Source: Bacteroidales bacterium (GTDB lineage: Bacteria > Bacteroidota > Bacteroidia > Bacteroidales > JAADJA01). From it: a DNA stretch of 33,006 bases. The stretch lies in contig JAUVJI010000036.1 in the NCBI GenBank assembly GCA_030596605.1, positions 1-33,006 of the forward strand, in the 5' to 3' direction. Position numbers and translations under genes: made by a program. The notes under the pieces are model-generated. The model was not told where the DNA came from. It made no database searches and worked only from the letters and a program-made list of their open reading frames with translations. This document shows positions 1 through 8,337 of this stretch, in pieces (position 1 is the stretch's first letter; each line of letters begins with the position of its first letter).

Positions 1-13
1 CAGAGGGGGACAG
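1..13. repeat. Partial GC-rich palindromic repeat unit at window edge
   Basis: The first 13 bases (CAGAGGGGGACAG) are the reverse complement of one end of the palindromic unit found complete at 6126-6155, 6261-6290, 9602-9631 and 9737-9766. It lies 1 nt beyond the stop codon of the oxidoreductase gene, so the repeat family also sits at gene 3' ends. The rest of the unit is outside the window, so its completeness cannot be judged. Confidence 0.6.
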
Positions 14-14
14 T

Positions 15-2156
15 TTACTTCATTAATACCCTCCTCCGCTCCCTGATACTTTGCAACACCTTAAGTGTAGCCAGGGTACTCAGGTAACTTTCATTAAATG
101 GTACCGGGCAGGGTTGGTCGCCAGTGATACTTTTGAAAAATTGTTTTATTTCGTCTTTATGGCCTTTATCATGGCCCTTGAATTTGATGCGTTTTTTATG
201 ATTACCGAAGATGGTCAGGCTTTTAAAGTCGTCTATTTGTGCTACGGTACCACCACAGAACACCTCAATATGCTCTTTGGGTAACTTTTTACTTCCATTG
301 GAGAAATAGCTGATGGAAGCTACACTTCCGTTTTTAAATTCCAGGTTGATGACCAAGGTATTATCTTGTCTCTGGGTATCATCCATGGAAACTGCTGATA
401 CCGCAGTAATCTCAGCACCTGCCAGGTACATGGCAAGGTCAATAAAGTGACAGGCCTCGCCGATGATCCTGCCTCCACCAATTTCAGGGTCGTTTACCCA
501 GTGACTGGCAGGGAGCTGTCCGGCATTGATGCGCATGTTGATGCTTTTAGGTTGTTCATCACTGAAAAGGGATTTTATCTTCTGAACAGCAGGAGCAAAA
601 CGCCTGTTGAAACCTACCATTAGGTGACCGGCCTCGCCCTTTTCAACTGCTTTTTCGTAGGTGGTTTTGATCTGCTCCAACTCTTCCTCACTCATGGCAA
701 GGGGTTTCTCCACAAATACATGCTTTTTGTTTTCAATGGCTTTTATCACATATTCGGCATGTTTGTTATGACGGGTGAGAACAAATACGGTGTTGACCTT
801 TTCGTTTTGCAGTACTTCTTCAGCCGACTCCCCACATAAGGAAAAGCCATATTTATCAGCCACATACCGGGCTGTATTTCCTTTTGCCGTGGCAATACCC
901 ACAAAGTTGCATTTTCTTTTCATTTGGGGTAACAAGGTGCCCTGTGCAAAGGAGCCCGCACCGATCAGGCCCACATTCACCTCTTTTTCAGGAACAGCAT
1001 TGTTATTCAGCACAACAGACTTTTTGAGTTCCTTCTCTATATCGTATTGAATTAAAATGCCTGTGAAAGGCTCTGTTTTATTATGGATCAGGTCGTAGGC
1101 TTTTTCTGCTTCTTCCAGTTTAAATGTATGGGTGATCAGACCGGAAACGTCCAGCTTATCTGAAGCCAGCAAATCAATAAAGCTTTGCATGTTGCGGTTT
1201 TCCGTCCAGCGTACATAGCCAATGGGGTAGTCCCTTCCTTTTTCTTCGTAATCAGCATCATAACGACCCGGACCGTAGGAAGATGACATGATCAGCTCCA
1301 GTTCTTTTTTGTAATAATTGGTTCTATCAAAGCCGGTAGGAACTGCACCTACAATGATCACCTTTGCTTTTTTTCGTGCGACTTCCCCGGCAAAGTTCAC
1401 CGGATCGAGGGAAGAGGTGCCTGCTGTTATGATCACCGCATCTGCTTCATGGCCTCCCGTATGCTGTTGGATCAGTTGTTCAATACCTTTGGTATTTCGG
1501 TTATAAACCTTAGTGATGCCTGCTTTTTTTGCTGCTTCCACCTGCGCATCTGAAATATCTATACCAATGGGGTACATACCCGATGATTCCAGTATTTTAT
1601 AAGTGAGCTGGCCTAATAAGCCCATGCCAATGATCACACAATTCTCCCCGAAACGGAGCTTGGCCTGGCGTATGCCTTGTATAGCAATAGCAGCGATGGT
1701 GGTAAAGGCTGCCTGTTGCAGTTCTGTTTCTTCGGTAAGCTTTACACACAATAGCTCCGAGACTGCAACTACATCTGCATGGGAAGCGGTAGCACCACCA
1801 CAAGCTACTTTATCGCCTACCTTAAATTTGGTAATGTCTTCACCAATAGCAATTACCTCTCCGGCTGTGCTGTAACCCAAAGCTGAAGGCGCTTCCAGTT
1901 TGTTCATCACCAGTTTATAGGTAGGCAACAGGCCGTTGGTTTTGATCATCTCCATGAGCTGTTTCACTTCCTTCTGACGGCTTCGGGCTTTGGCTATATA
2001 GCCTTTACGGGCATCGGAAACGGTTTTGCCTTCGGTGCCCGCACTTATGACGGAATATAGATTTCGTACCATCACCTGGCCTTTTTCGAGGGCTGGGAAT
2101 GGTACTTCCAATAGCTCCATCTTTCCGGATTTTAATTGTTGGGTGAGTTGTTTCAT
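15..2156 (-). CDS. Bi-domain oxidoreductase: zinc-type dehydrogenase fused to Gfo/Idh/MocA dehydrogenase
   Basis: This 713-residue protein joins two NAD(P)-dependent dehydrogenases. Residues ~1-370 look like a medium-chain, threonine-dehydrogenase-type enzyme, with a Rossmann motif GMGLLG at ~177-182 and a GD..AC segment at ~114-119 near the substrate/zinc region. Residues ~393-713 are a Gfo/Idh/MocA domain with the nucleotide loop GAGSFA at 399-404 and the family EKP motif at 483-485. NCBI names this architecture 'bi-domain-containing oxidoreductase', and it is common in bacterial polysaccharide loci. A role in nucleotide-sugar or glycan oxidation/epimerisation is likely, but the substrate is unknown. 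The gene is the last in transcription order and is separated from the CapK-like gene by 387 bp, so it may have its own promoter. Both domains look intact. Confidence 0.9.
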   Translation of the reverse strand: MKQLTQQLKSGKMELLEVPFPALEKGQVMVRNLYSVISAGTEGKTVSDARKGYIAKARSRQKEVKQLMEMIKTNGLLPTYKLVMNKLEAPSALGYSTAGEVIAIGEDITKFKVGDKVACGGATASHADVVAVSELLCVKLTEETELQQAAFTTIAAIAIQGIRQAKLRFGENCVIIGMGLLGQLTYKILESSGMYPIGIDISDAQVEAAKKAGITKVYNRNTKGIEQLIQQHTGGHEADAVIITAGTSSLDPVNFAGEVARKKAKVIIVGAVPTGFDRTNYYKKELELIMSSSYGPGRYDADYEEKGRDYPIGYVRWTENRNMQSFIDLLASDKLDVSGLITHTFKLEEAEKAYDLIHNKTEPFTGILIQYDIEKELKKSVVLNNNAVPEKEVNVGLIGAGSFAQGTLLPQMKRKCNFVGIATAKGNTARYVADKYGFSLCGESAEEVLQNEKVNTVFVLTRHNKHAEYVIKAIENKKHVFVEKPLAMSEEELEQIKTTYEKAVEKGEAGHLMVGFNRRFAPAVQKIKSLFSDEQPKSINMRINAGQLPASHWVNDPEIGGGRIIGEACHFIDLAMYLAGAEITAVSAVSMDDTQRQDNTLVINLEFKNGSVASISYFSNGSKKLPKEHIEVFCGGTVAQIDDFKSLTIFGNHKKRIKFKGHDKGHKDEIKQFFKSITGDQPCPVPFNESYLSTLATLKVLQSIRERRRVLMK

Positions 2157-2543
2157 TTTTCTGGTTACTTGTTACTACCTGTCCGAATCTGCCTTTTGGC
2201 AGAGGCGGGGTCGCTGGTGACTGGTTGGTGGTGAGGTGTTTTTGTCCGTTTCTTGTTCGCCAGGGAATGAATTCCCCGGCTTCAGGTTCATTCTATCCCT
2301 TGCGTCTTCGCTGCTTTCAGAAGCTACGGCTGCACGGTGCCGGGATGTTAGAATTTAATGTAAAATTTCGATTAAGTAATATGAAATGAGAAATAGAACT
2401 GATATGACAGGTTAAAACCACTTCGATATTTAATTGTCAGTTTGTCCATCCACCCATGCATCCATACGGATTTCCTGCAGTCGTTTTGCAGTTAAATTTG
2501 TATAAGTTGTATTTTTTTAGAGGATGTTTAAGGTTTATACAAA
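2157..2543. other. 387-bp intergenic region with hairpins, no gene seen
   Basis: No credible coding sequence is visible on either strand. The left part is GC-richer and holds small inverted repeats: TCTGCC/GGCAGA around TTTT at 2188-2203, and GGGAAT/ATTCCC at 2263-2276. The right part (from ~2350) is AT-rich. It lies upstream of the oxidoreductase and downstream of the CapK-like gene, so it could hold a terminator for one and a promoter for the other. I could not find a clear Bacteroidota -7 box (TAnnTTTG) on the minus strand here. Confidence 0.5.
2188..2203. repeat. Small perfect hairpin (6-bp stem, TTTT loop)
   Basis: TCTGCC-TTTT-GGCAGA forms a perfect 6-bp stem. It lies 32 bp upstream of the oxidoreductase start in a GC-rich stretch that resembles the dispersed repeat sequence at 9790-9820 (GCCCGCC...GGCAGGCGGG). 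There is no U-tract on the minus strand after the stem, so a classic terminator is not supported. It is best read as a fragment of a dispersed palindromic repeat. Confidence 0.4.
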
Positions 2544-3962
2544 TTATAGTATTTCTTTTAAATCCAATTCCTGAATTAAAAAACGGTGTTTTCCTCTTTC
2601 GGTACGAGGTAACTGATCTACATATCTGATGGAAAAATCAACTAATTCTTTAAATTTTAATTTAAAGCTATTATTAATCTTTTCTTCATCTTTTAAGGTG
2701 TACTCATTTGATTTGATAACCCTGAGCTCAACTTTTCCTTTTTCTTTTTGATAAAATTGGTATTGCACAACATGGTCAAAAAGATCTGAATGCATATTTA
2801 AAGCTGTTAAAGAAATCGTAGAATCTAATTTGGTAACAATCATTTCCTGATGCCACCGGCCTTTAACATTTTTTATTAATTGATAATTCCGCCCACACTT
2901 ACATTTACCCTCAACCCATTCTGCAAAATCACCGGTTTTATACCTGATAATCGGAAAACCTTTCATTTCAAAACTTGTTCCGACAATTTCACCTTGAACA
3001 CCCGGTTTTGTGATCACATTCCCTTCTTCATCGATCAATTCAGTATAACCATATTCGAAAAACACATGATAATCCGTATTCACTTCACATTCACCTGCCA
3101 GAGTCGCATATTCACTATGTCCGTACCAGGAGTAAATTTTAGTTTTAAAAGCACTTTCAATAAGCTCTCGCTGACCTTCAAAAAATTGTTCTGAGCTGCA
3201 AAAAATTCCTTTCAGTGTTGGAAATTCAATATTATTCTGTTTTACATATTTGGCAAAAACAGAAATAGCTGAAGGATATGTATGAATAAATTTTGGCTTG
3301 AACTTATGAAGTTTTTCCACATATATTCTAAAATTATTTTCATAAAGATCATAAGTGGAAAGGAATAATCTGTTTTTAACAGGCTCGTACCTGAACAATG
3401 TATTATTACCTTTTTCATCTACAACGGAACCCCTGATCACAGCTATTTTATCGCCTGTTTTGTATCCAATTCTTTTCCATTGATCTGTCATAAAGACAAA
3501 TTCCCTCGATCGTTCATTTCCTTTCACATAGTAAAGTTCAATGGGGATACCGGTTGTTCCTCCTGTCGTTACATATAAAAAGTTCTTTTCTTGTATCGAA
3601 CGATTTTTAATCTCTTGTTTATTCTTTCTTAAATCGATTTTATCAATTAACGGTATCGTATATAGTTGCGCTAATTCGTTAAAATTAGAAGGATCAAATT
3701 CTACTGAATCAAATTGATTTTTATAAAATAAGGTATTCTCATAGGCATTTATCAATGTTTCTTTAAGCTTTTGTATAACGAAGCCGTTTTTCCTTTCTTC
3801 GTCCCAGTTAGAAGAATCCTGAAGTAATTTGTTATAATATTCATATGTTTTACCATAACGTATTGAAAGGGGTAAAGCCCGATAGGTATACCCTATTACA
3901 TTTCTTAGACCAAGCGGTAACGACTTATAAATACCTAATTTATTATATAATTTATCTTCCAC
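2544..3962 (-). CDS. PaaK/CapK-like adenylate-forming ligase
   Basis: This 472-residue protein belongs to the phenylacetate-CoA-ligase-like branch of the ANL superfamily. It has the phosphate-binding loop TTGGTTG at residues 132-138, an aromatic-rich core with YGHSEYA in the middle, RYKTGDFAEW towards the C-terminal hinge, a CKCGR segment typical of this branch, and a GRWHQE turn. Such proteins (CapK types) occur in capsule and O-antigen loci and probably activate a carboxylic acid as an acyl-adenylate; the substrate is unknown. The start is GTG at 3962, 11 nt inside the end of the upstream CapA gene, which suggests translational coupling. No ATG lies near the N-terminus. Confidence 0.85.
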   Translation of the reverse strand: MEDKLYNKLGIYKSLPLGLRNVIGYTYRALPLSIRYGKTYEYYNKLLQDSSNWDEERKNGFVIQKLKETLINAYENTLFYKNQFDSVEFDPSNFNELAQLYTIPLIDKIDLRKNKQEIKNRSIQEKNFLYVTTGGTTGIPIELYYVKGNERSREFVFMTDQWKRIGYKTGDKIAVIRGSVVDEKGNNTLFRYEPVKNRLFLSTYDLYENNFRIYVEKLHKFKPKFIHTYPSAISVFAKYVKQNNIEFPTLKGIFCSSEQFFEGQRELIESAFKTKIYSWYGHSEYATLAGECEVNTDYHVFFEYGYTELIDEEGNVITKPGVQGEIVGTSFEMKGFPIIRYKTGDFAEWVEGKCKCGRNYQLIKNVKGRWHQEMIVTKLDSTISLTALNMHSDLFDHVVQYQFYQKEKGKVELRVIKSNEYTLKDEEKINNSFKLKFKELVDFSIRYVDQLPRTERGKHRFLIQELDLKEIL

Positions 3963-5016
3963 TTTGAAGCTTCAATAATGGTTTTAAGTCATTATAATAT
4001 CTAAACAAATTCATAACATATAACATCCTGATTTTTATTCTATTCAGCTTATGGCCTCTCCTGGATTGCTTTATTAATCTATTGTCCCGGAAATCGGTTA
4101 ATTGATCCTTTTTAATAAAAACATCATCCAGTGCATTAGTTAATTTATCGGTGTAAGCTTTATATTTAAGGTTTACTTCCGGCTGGTAATTTTTATTTAT
4201 AAAACACGGAAGAAGGGAATAATCTACGTTTGAATCCGAAATTGTTACATTTAAAATTCCGGTTATTCGATTTCTTTTCAAACAATCATCGAATACAAAA
4301 TTTCCAAGGCTTGGTGCAAACACACAATTATTATACTTTATTATCCCATTTAAAGTATGTGAGTGGTGACCATAAATGACTGAGATCTTGTTATTGGAGT
4401 CAATTAAATCTTTGGTTAAATTAATTTGCCACGACATTGGATTTGATGTGTATTCATGCCCCCAGTGAAGAGAAAGAATTATTTTATCACAGCTTCCGCT
4501 GATCAAAGCCAGCTCTTTGTGTATGCGTGTAGTTAGCACACTGTATTCCTCCGGGCTGATTGTTTCTTCTATGTAATATCCGATAAAACCAATGGAAAGT
4601 CCATTTATATTAATGATAACATTTTCTTCTTCAGGGAATCTATAATTGTCCAGGATGGTTTTAATCCCTGCTTCATTTAAAGCTGATTTCATTTCATTAA
4701 AAGCCTGCAAACCATGATCCATAGTATGGTTATTCGCAAGGTTAACCACATGTATGTTGTTTTCTTTAAGGACACTGACAAAATCAACAGGAGCCCGCAT
4801 TATTTCAGAAAAGGGAATTAGTTTATCGCTAGTGTCAGAGAGGACACATTCCAGGTTGCATACATTAATATCGCCATCATTTAAATGATCTGATACATAG
4901 GAAAAAGGATTAATCCTCTTTTTTTGAATCTTTCCCGAAACACCTCTTTTATAATTCTCAAGCATAGCTCCAAGATTGACATCACCCATAAGGTATATCC
5001 GTACTAAATCACTCAT
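3952..5016 (-). CDS. CapA-family metallophosphatase-like capsule protein
   Basis: This 354-residue protein matches the CapA/PgsA group of calcineurin-like proteins, first known from poly-gamma-glutamate capsule synthesis. Visible motifs are GDVNLG at 11-16, NLECVLSD at 54-61, the hallmark NLANNHTMDHG at 92-102, LHWGHEY at 183-189 and YGHHSH at 215-220, which together supply the Asp/Asn/His metal ligands. No signal peptide or membrane segment is evident, so it may act in the cytoplasm. Its stop overlaps the next gene by 11 nt, and its ATG shares bases with the GT4 stop (TAATG), placing it in a tight GT4-CapA-ligase unit. A role in adding an amide-linked or acyl substituent is plausible but inferred. 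Confidence 0.88.
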   Translation of the reverse strand: MSDLVRIYLMGDVNLGAMLENYKRGVSGKIQKKRINPFSYVSDHLNDGDINVCNLECVLSDTSDKLIPFSEIMRAPVDFVSVLKENNIHVVNLANNHTMDHGLQAFNEMKSALNEAGIKTILDNYRFPEEENVIININGLSIGFIGYYIEETISPEEYSVLTTRIHKELALISGSCDKIILSLHWGHEYTSNPMSWQINLTKDLIDSNNKISVIYGHHSHTLNGIIKYNNCVFAPSLGNFVFDDCLKRNRITGILNVTISDSNVDYSLLPCFINKNYQPEVNLKYKAYTDKLTNALDDVFIKKDQLTDFRDNRLIKQSRRGHKLNRIKIRMLYVMNLFRYYNDLKPLLKLQSGR

Positions 5017-6113
5017 TATCCGGCTAATACTTTGCTAAAAACCTTTTTTAGATTTCCTATCATTATTTCTTCTGTAAAAAACTTTTCATACAGTTTGCGG
5101 CTTTCCCGACCCATCAAATTCCTTTTGCGAGGATTGCTAATGAAGTACTTAATTTTATCTGCCAATTGTCTTGAATTATTTGATTCTACTATAAATCCAT
5201 TTTCACCATCAATGACTGATTCTGTTATGGCTCCCTGATCTGTTGAAATAATCGGTAAACCGGCTGCCATAGCTTCAACCAATACCAATGGATGGCCTTC
5301 GGGTGCCCGGGGAGGAAAAACAAATATATCGGCATTGGCAAATTGCTGTAACTTCTCATCACCATATAAAGGCCCCAGAAAATGAATCTGTAATTTGTTC
5401 TTCCTCTTTTGTTCCAGACAATATTCTTTGGTCTTATCATCTATCCATTGGCCAACTACATTTACTTCATAATCAGATTTCTCAACAGATAAAAGTGGAA
5501 GTGCGTTTATCAGGTCAATAATTCCTTTAGCAGGTTGTAAGTTAGACAGGTATAAGATAGTTGTAGTTTTATTTTCTAAAGTTGTTTTTTTCGGAAAATT
5601 GAAGTCTGCACCGTTGGGGACTACATGTATATTGTTCTGTGAATAGTGAACAGTGAATAGCCTTTTAAGTTTCTGCCCAAGCACGATTATACCATCTGAC
5701 TTCTTCAATGTTCTTGCAGTATAATTCCTGACCCAGGAAGCGCTGCTGTTTTGCCAATTGAGAAAATTGCTTCCGTGTAACATGAGGAGTATTTTATCCG
5801 CTCTTTTAGCAGCTATCCGAATAAAAAACGAGTCTTTAATAAAGCCAATAGTTTCCTGGCTGATGGGGATGAGTATCAGTTGATAATGTTTTGTTTTTAA
5901 TTGCCGTTTTAGTTTTCGATATAAAGCCAGGTTCTTTGTAATACTGTTCAGTCGTGTTTTACCTAGTGTTGTTAGTGTACGGTGGATATTTACATTGAAA
6001 AAGTCCACTTCCCATTCCTCTCCCCAGTCTGCTTTTTGCAGGCTTTCGAACCACACCGCCGTTCCCATATAGGGAGGGGGTTGTTTACCGAGTATGAGGA
6101 TTTTTATGGGCAT
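5016..6113 (-). CDS. Glycosyltransferase family 4 (GT-B)
   Basis: This 365-residue retaining glycosyltransferase has a Rossmann-like N-terminus (KILILGKQPPP), a donor-domain start at ILYLSNLQPAKG (~186-197), and the GT4 EX7E motif at Glu272/Glu280 within PEGHPLVLVEAMAAG. It probably transfers a sugar from a nucleotide donor to the growing lipid-linked glycan at the inner face of the membrane. The ATG at 6113 lies about 12 nt from a palindromic repeat unit that is duplicated, in the same position, before the GT4 gene starting at 9588. The stop overlaps the CapA start (TAATG). Donor and acceptor cannot be told from sequence. Confidence 0.9.
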   Translation of the reverse strand: MPIKILILGKQPPPYMGTAVWFESLQKADWGEEWEVDFFNVNIHRTLTTLGKTRLNSITKNLALYRKLKRQLKTKHYQLILIPISQETIGFIKDSFFIRIAAKRADKILLMLHGSNFLNWQNSSASWVRNYTARTLKKSDGIIVLGQKLKRLFTVHYSQNNIHVVPNGADFNFPKKTTLENKTTTILYLSNLQPAKGIIDLINALPLLSVEKSDYEVNVVGQWIDDKTKEYCLEQKRKNKLQIHFLGPLYGDEKLQQFANADIFVFPPRAPEGHPLVLVEAMAAGLPIISTDQGAITESVIDGENGFIVESNNSRQLADKIKYFISNPRKRNLMGRESRKLYEKFFTEEIMIGNLKKVFSKVLAG

Positions 6114-6300
6114 TTTATTTTTTATTGTCCCCCTCTGGAGGGGGTAGGGGGAGGAATTTATTTAGTACGTATCAAAATAGCTTAATTGTTAAATTGTTTC
6201 TTCTTTTACTCCACCCCCGTCACTACGTGCCACCCCCGCCAGCGGGGGATATGGCTTCGATGTCCCCCTCTGGAGGGGGTAGGGGGAGGAATATAAATGA
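6114..6300. repeat. ~187-bp palindromic repeat module, copy A
   Basis: This module is about 95% identical to 9589-9775. It contains two copies of a 30-nt unit (6126-6155 and 6261-6290), each with the stem CCCCCTC-TG-GAGGGGG followed by TAGGGGGAGGA, and between them a second perfect hairpin CCCCCGC-CA-GCGGGGG (6233-6248). The spacer holds TTTAGTACGTATCAAAATAG. The unit is GC-rich in an AT-rich locus. On the minus strand the module is the immediate upstream region of the GT4 start at 6113, so it would lie in the 5' untranslated region or promoter if transcription starts beyond it. Confidence 0.9.
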
Positions 6301-6506
6301 TCTTTTATTTGCCGCGCTACCCCTTTCCTCCGCCTCCACTTTGTTACGGACGGACAGACCTAAAGGGGAGCTGCCGCACAGTTTAGACCTAAGTTGTACT
6401 TTTTGTGTAAACCTATTTTAGGACAAGACACCCCTCCGGCCTTCCTCCTTCGTTAACACTCCGGCGGACAGGTCGGCCACCTCCCCAAGGGGAGGACATT
6501 TCTCTT
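6301..6506. other. Intergenic GC-rich repeat debris, no gene seen
   Basis: This stretch between repeat module A and the Wzy-like gene has no supported coding sequence. It is a patchwork of GC-rich short repeats and contains a perfect hairpin at 6480-6495 (CCTCCCC-AA-GGGGAGG) starting about 11 nt past the Wzy-like stop. A related motif occurs at ~9893-9907. The hairpin could stop transcription or stabilise the 3' end of the Wzy message, but no U-tract follows on the minus strand. Confidence 0.5.
6480..6495 (-). repeat. Perfect 7-bp-stem hairpin 3' of the Wzy-like gene
   Basis: CCTCCCC-AA-GGGGAGG is an exact inverted repeat about 11 nt downstream of the Wzy-like stop codon on the minus strand. 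Its position suits a transcript end or an mRNA-stabilising stem. Its sequence matches the CTCCCC/GGGGAG family of dispersed intergenic repeats elsewhere in the window, and no run of T follows on the minus strand. I therefore call it a repeat and not an intrinsic terminator. Confidence 0.45.
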
Positions 6507-7754
6507 TTAATCATACTTATACTTCAACAACATCCGCTTAGGCAAAGCGAGGTAGGCAAAGAGGGTTACGTAAATATTCATAAATCCTACGTAGATTGTA
6601 GGGACCGTTGTTACGGAATACAGAAAGAGTGAAGCTAGCAAAGCAATACTCACAAACTTATCTGCTTTATTGAGGTATTTGATACACCGGATGATCCTGC
6701 TTAGAAATATCAGCCAAGTGATAAAACCTATAATACCCGTGAAAAATAACATGCGTAAATAATCATTGTGCACATTGATACCAATCATAAAATTAGAGGA
6801 ACCCATACCCCAGGGATAACCAAATAATTTAGCAATAAAAATAGAATTAGAATAATAATACCATAAATATTGCCAGCGCGACATTCTACCGTGAAATGCC
6901 TGTGATTGTTCCCGCTGTCCTTCCACTACTTCCACTTCTTTTTCCATACGCGGGTTGATCACTTCTTCGTAAAAAGCACCACCATAAAGCAGTATAACGA
7001 CAACTAAAATGATAAAATAAAGCACAATCTGGATGACCCGTCGCTTAATGTCGTGAAACAGAAACAGGCCTACCACCACAAAAAATACGGCAATAGAGGC
7101 CATGTGTTTGATCTCCCACATGCCCATAAAGACAATACCGAAATAGATGATAATATAAACCGGTTTGATCTTCATGAACATAGGTGCTTTTCCCCGCTGA
7201 AAGTAAAAATAAATAACAATAATTACACTGAATAACAAATAAGAAGCATAACTCACCACATCGGCAAACAAGCCATGCAAACGAGCTCCGCTTCCGCCTG
7301 CCCCTGTAAAAACCTCATAAAATAAATTGAACAAAGGGAAAATACTTGCATAAAGCATGGTGGTTAATATACCGATAAAATCGGTGCGTGACTGAATGAA
7401 TATGCGGAGAAAATAATAGATATAGACAAAATAAGTCAGTTTAAGGAATATGTTAAAAAATTTGAAAAGATTTAGTGACCCCGGAAGTGTCATTGCGGCT
7501 GAAGCCAGAATAAGAAGAGCCAGTATACCGAATGTCTTATCAATTTCTGTTTTCTGATACCGGTACCGGGAAATAGCCATGAGGGCAAAAAACGGGGTGC
7601 CCACACCTATCCAATATAAAGGAGACAACAAAGGAGATGTTTCTTTGAGGAAATAGAGGGTTTCGGCAAAGGGACGGAGCAGGAGAACCCATATAAACCA
7701 CTGCAAGCGCCAAGACTTCGATTTTAACCATAATTTCCAGTATCTGAATTTCAT
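6507..7754 (-). CDS. O-antigen ligase/polymerase-like (Wzy_C) membrane protein
   Basis: This 415-residue protein is rich in hydrophobic segments (about ten can be picked out, e.g. ~20-36, 45-62, 73-90, 100-120, 165-186, 198-215, 220-234, 241-258, 333-352, 370-390). A large loop at ~260-325 ends in the motif VHNDYLRMLFFTG (His329), typical of the WaaL/Wzy O-antigen ligase domain. These inner-membrane enzymes polymerise lipid-linked repeat units or ligate glycan to lipid A or another acceptor on the periplasmic side; sequence alone does not decide which. It is the only such gene in the window. It stands alone between a repeat-flanked GIY-YIG unit upstream and repeat-rich DNA downstream, so it may be transcribed separately. 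Confidence 0.85.
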   Translation of the reverse strand: MKFRYWKLWLKSKSWRLQWFIWVLLLRPFAETLYFLKETSPLLSPLYWIGVGTPFFALMAISRYRYQKTEIDKTFGILALLILASAAMTLPGSLNLFKFFNIFLKLTYFVYIYYFLRIFIQSRTDFIGILTTMLYASIFPLFNLFYEVFTGAGGSGARLHGLFADVVSYASYLLFSVIIVIYFYFQRGKAPMFMKIKPVYIIIYFGIVFMGMWEIKHMASIAVFFVVVGLFLFHDIKRRVIQIVLYFIILVVVILLYGGAFYEEVINPRMEKEVEVVEGQREQSQAFHGRMSRWQYLWYYYSNSIFIAKLFGYPWGMGSSNFMIGINVHNDYLRMLFFTGIIGFITWLIFLSRIIRCIKYLNKADKFVSIALLASLFLYSVTTVPTIYVGFMNIYVTLFAYLALPKRMLLKYKYD

Positions 7755-7915
7755 GTGTTTTTTATTTCATGCAGAGGTGTGGGTTGGTTTCCGCAGAGTT
7801 TTTTGTTTCTCGCAAAGACGCAGAGGCGCAAAGGTGTGGGGTGTATTTGAAACAGCCCCTTCAACCTCACGTTCAACTCTTAGGTGCCTTTGCAAAGGCT
7901 TGTGGGTCGGTGCAC

Positions 7916-7969
7916 CGTGAGAGTCGTGGAATTAAAAGGGAATTCCCTAAGCTGTCCCCGACTCTCACG
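7916..7969. repeat. Inverted repeat CGTGAGAGTCG/CGACTCTCACG
   Basis: A perfect 11-bp inverted repeat (7916-7926 and 7959-7969) encloses 32 nt, which themselves contain the palindrome GGGAATTCCC. The right arm is part of the direct repeat that recurs at 8338-8412, where the core is written GGACTCTCGCG. The left arm is therefore an inverted partial copy of the same dispersed element. The structure resembles a REP-like hairpin unit. Confidence 0.6.
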
Positions 7970-8010
7970 TCGCTGCGCTCCTCAGAGATAAACGATTATT
8001 TTATTTTTTA
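7943..8010. repeat. Direct repeat, left copy, flanking the GIY-YIG gene
   Basis: This shares the order TTCC(C)TAAG.TGTCCC.GACTCTC.CGTC...TCCTCAGAGATAAACG followed by a T-rich tail with the right copy at 8338-8412. The two differ by scattered substitutions and by about 17-20 nt extra in the right copy. The GIY-YIG gene 8022-8324 occupies the space between them. The copies are in the same orientation, as expected for an element bounded by direct repeats or inserted into a repeat. Confidence 0.7.
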
Positions 8011-8021
8011 TGATTTAATAA

Positions 8022-8324
8022 TTATTCCCCATCAGGGATCTCATCATAAAGATCTTTCCAGGTGGGATTGAACTTATTTATTAATGCTATTTTCTTTGCT
8101 CGTTTCCAAGATTTAATTTGTTGTTCCCTGGCAATAGCTTCTTCGATTATAATAAATCCTTCGTAATAAACGTGTTTGTCAACATTGTAGTGGGCAGTAA
8201 ATGAATTCGGATATTCTTTGTATTTGTGTTGATAAATACGTGTTTTTAAAGCAGAGGTAGAACCCACATACAGCGTTGTGTTTTTTTTGGTTGTTGTTAT
8301 GTATGCATATCCTCCCCGTACCAT
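8022..8324 (-). CDS. Single-domain GIY-YIG nuclease-like protein
   Basis: This 100-residue protein matches the small GIY-YIG (UPF0213-like) family. It has YAYI at ~6-9 in place of GIY, LYVGST at ~18-23 for YIG, the conserved Arg in the ALKTRIYQHK helix, NSFTAHYNVDKHVYYE, and the catalytic Glu in AIAREQQIKSWKR; it ends in the usual NPTWKDLYDE. The family cuts DNA, but for these solitary proteins the role is unknown. The gene is not part of the sugar pathway. It stands between two direct repeats (7943-8010 and 8338-8412) and has a second relative at 26381-26665, also repeat-bounded. Start ATG at 8324. Confidence 0.88.
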   Translation of the reverse strand: MVRGGYAYITTTKKNTTLYVGSTSALKTRIYQHKYKEYPNSFTAHYNVDKHVYYEGFIIIEEAIAREQQIKSWKRAKKIALINKFNPTWKDLYDEIPDGE

Positions 8325-8337
8325 ATTGATTTAAATT

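Larger units (their letters stand above)
7755..8021. other. Intergenic repeat-rich region between GIY-YIG gene and Wzy-like gene
   Basis: No gene is seen. The region contains CGCAAAGACGCAGAGGCGCA (from ~7816), an internally repetitive motif, then a perfect 14-bp palindrome GCCTTTGCAAAGGC at 7886-7899, an inverted pair CGTGAGAGTCG/CGACTCTCACG at 7916-7926 and 7959-7969 enclosing GGGAATTCCC, and the left copy of the direct repeat that brackets the GIY-YIG gene (7943-8010). This lies directly upstream of the Wzy-like gene and so must hold its promoter if it has one. Confidence 0.6.

Noticed and set aside
2157-2543. Promoter for the oxidoreductase gene
   Set aside because: The position is right, but I found no TAnnTTTG/TTG pair on the minus strand that I could defend.
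6126-6290. Regularly placed GC-rich repeats resembling a CRISPR array
   Set aside because: Only two units per module, themselves strongly palindromic, with the intervening 105 nt duplicated along with the units in copy B. There are no unique spacers and no cas genes.
6125-6421. Plus-strand open frame of 98 residues
   Set aside because: It reads through the palindromic repeats, giving a low-complexity Gly/Ser/Pro product repeated within itself (MSPSGGGRGRN twice). No family match; the same holds for a frame at 9665-9883.
7769-8071. Plus-strand open frame of 100 residues
   Set aside because: It runs through intergenic repeats and into the antisense of the GIY-YIG gene; no recognisable domain and no protein-like pattern.
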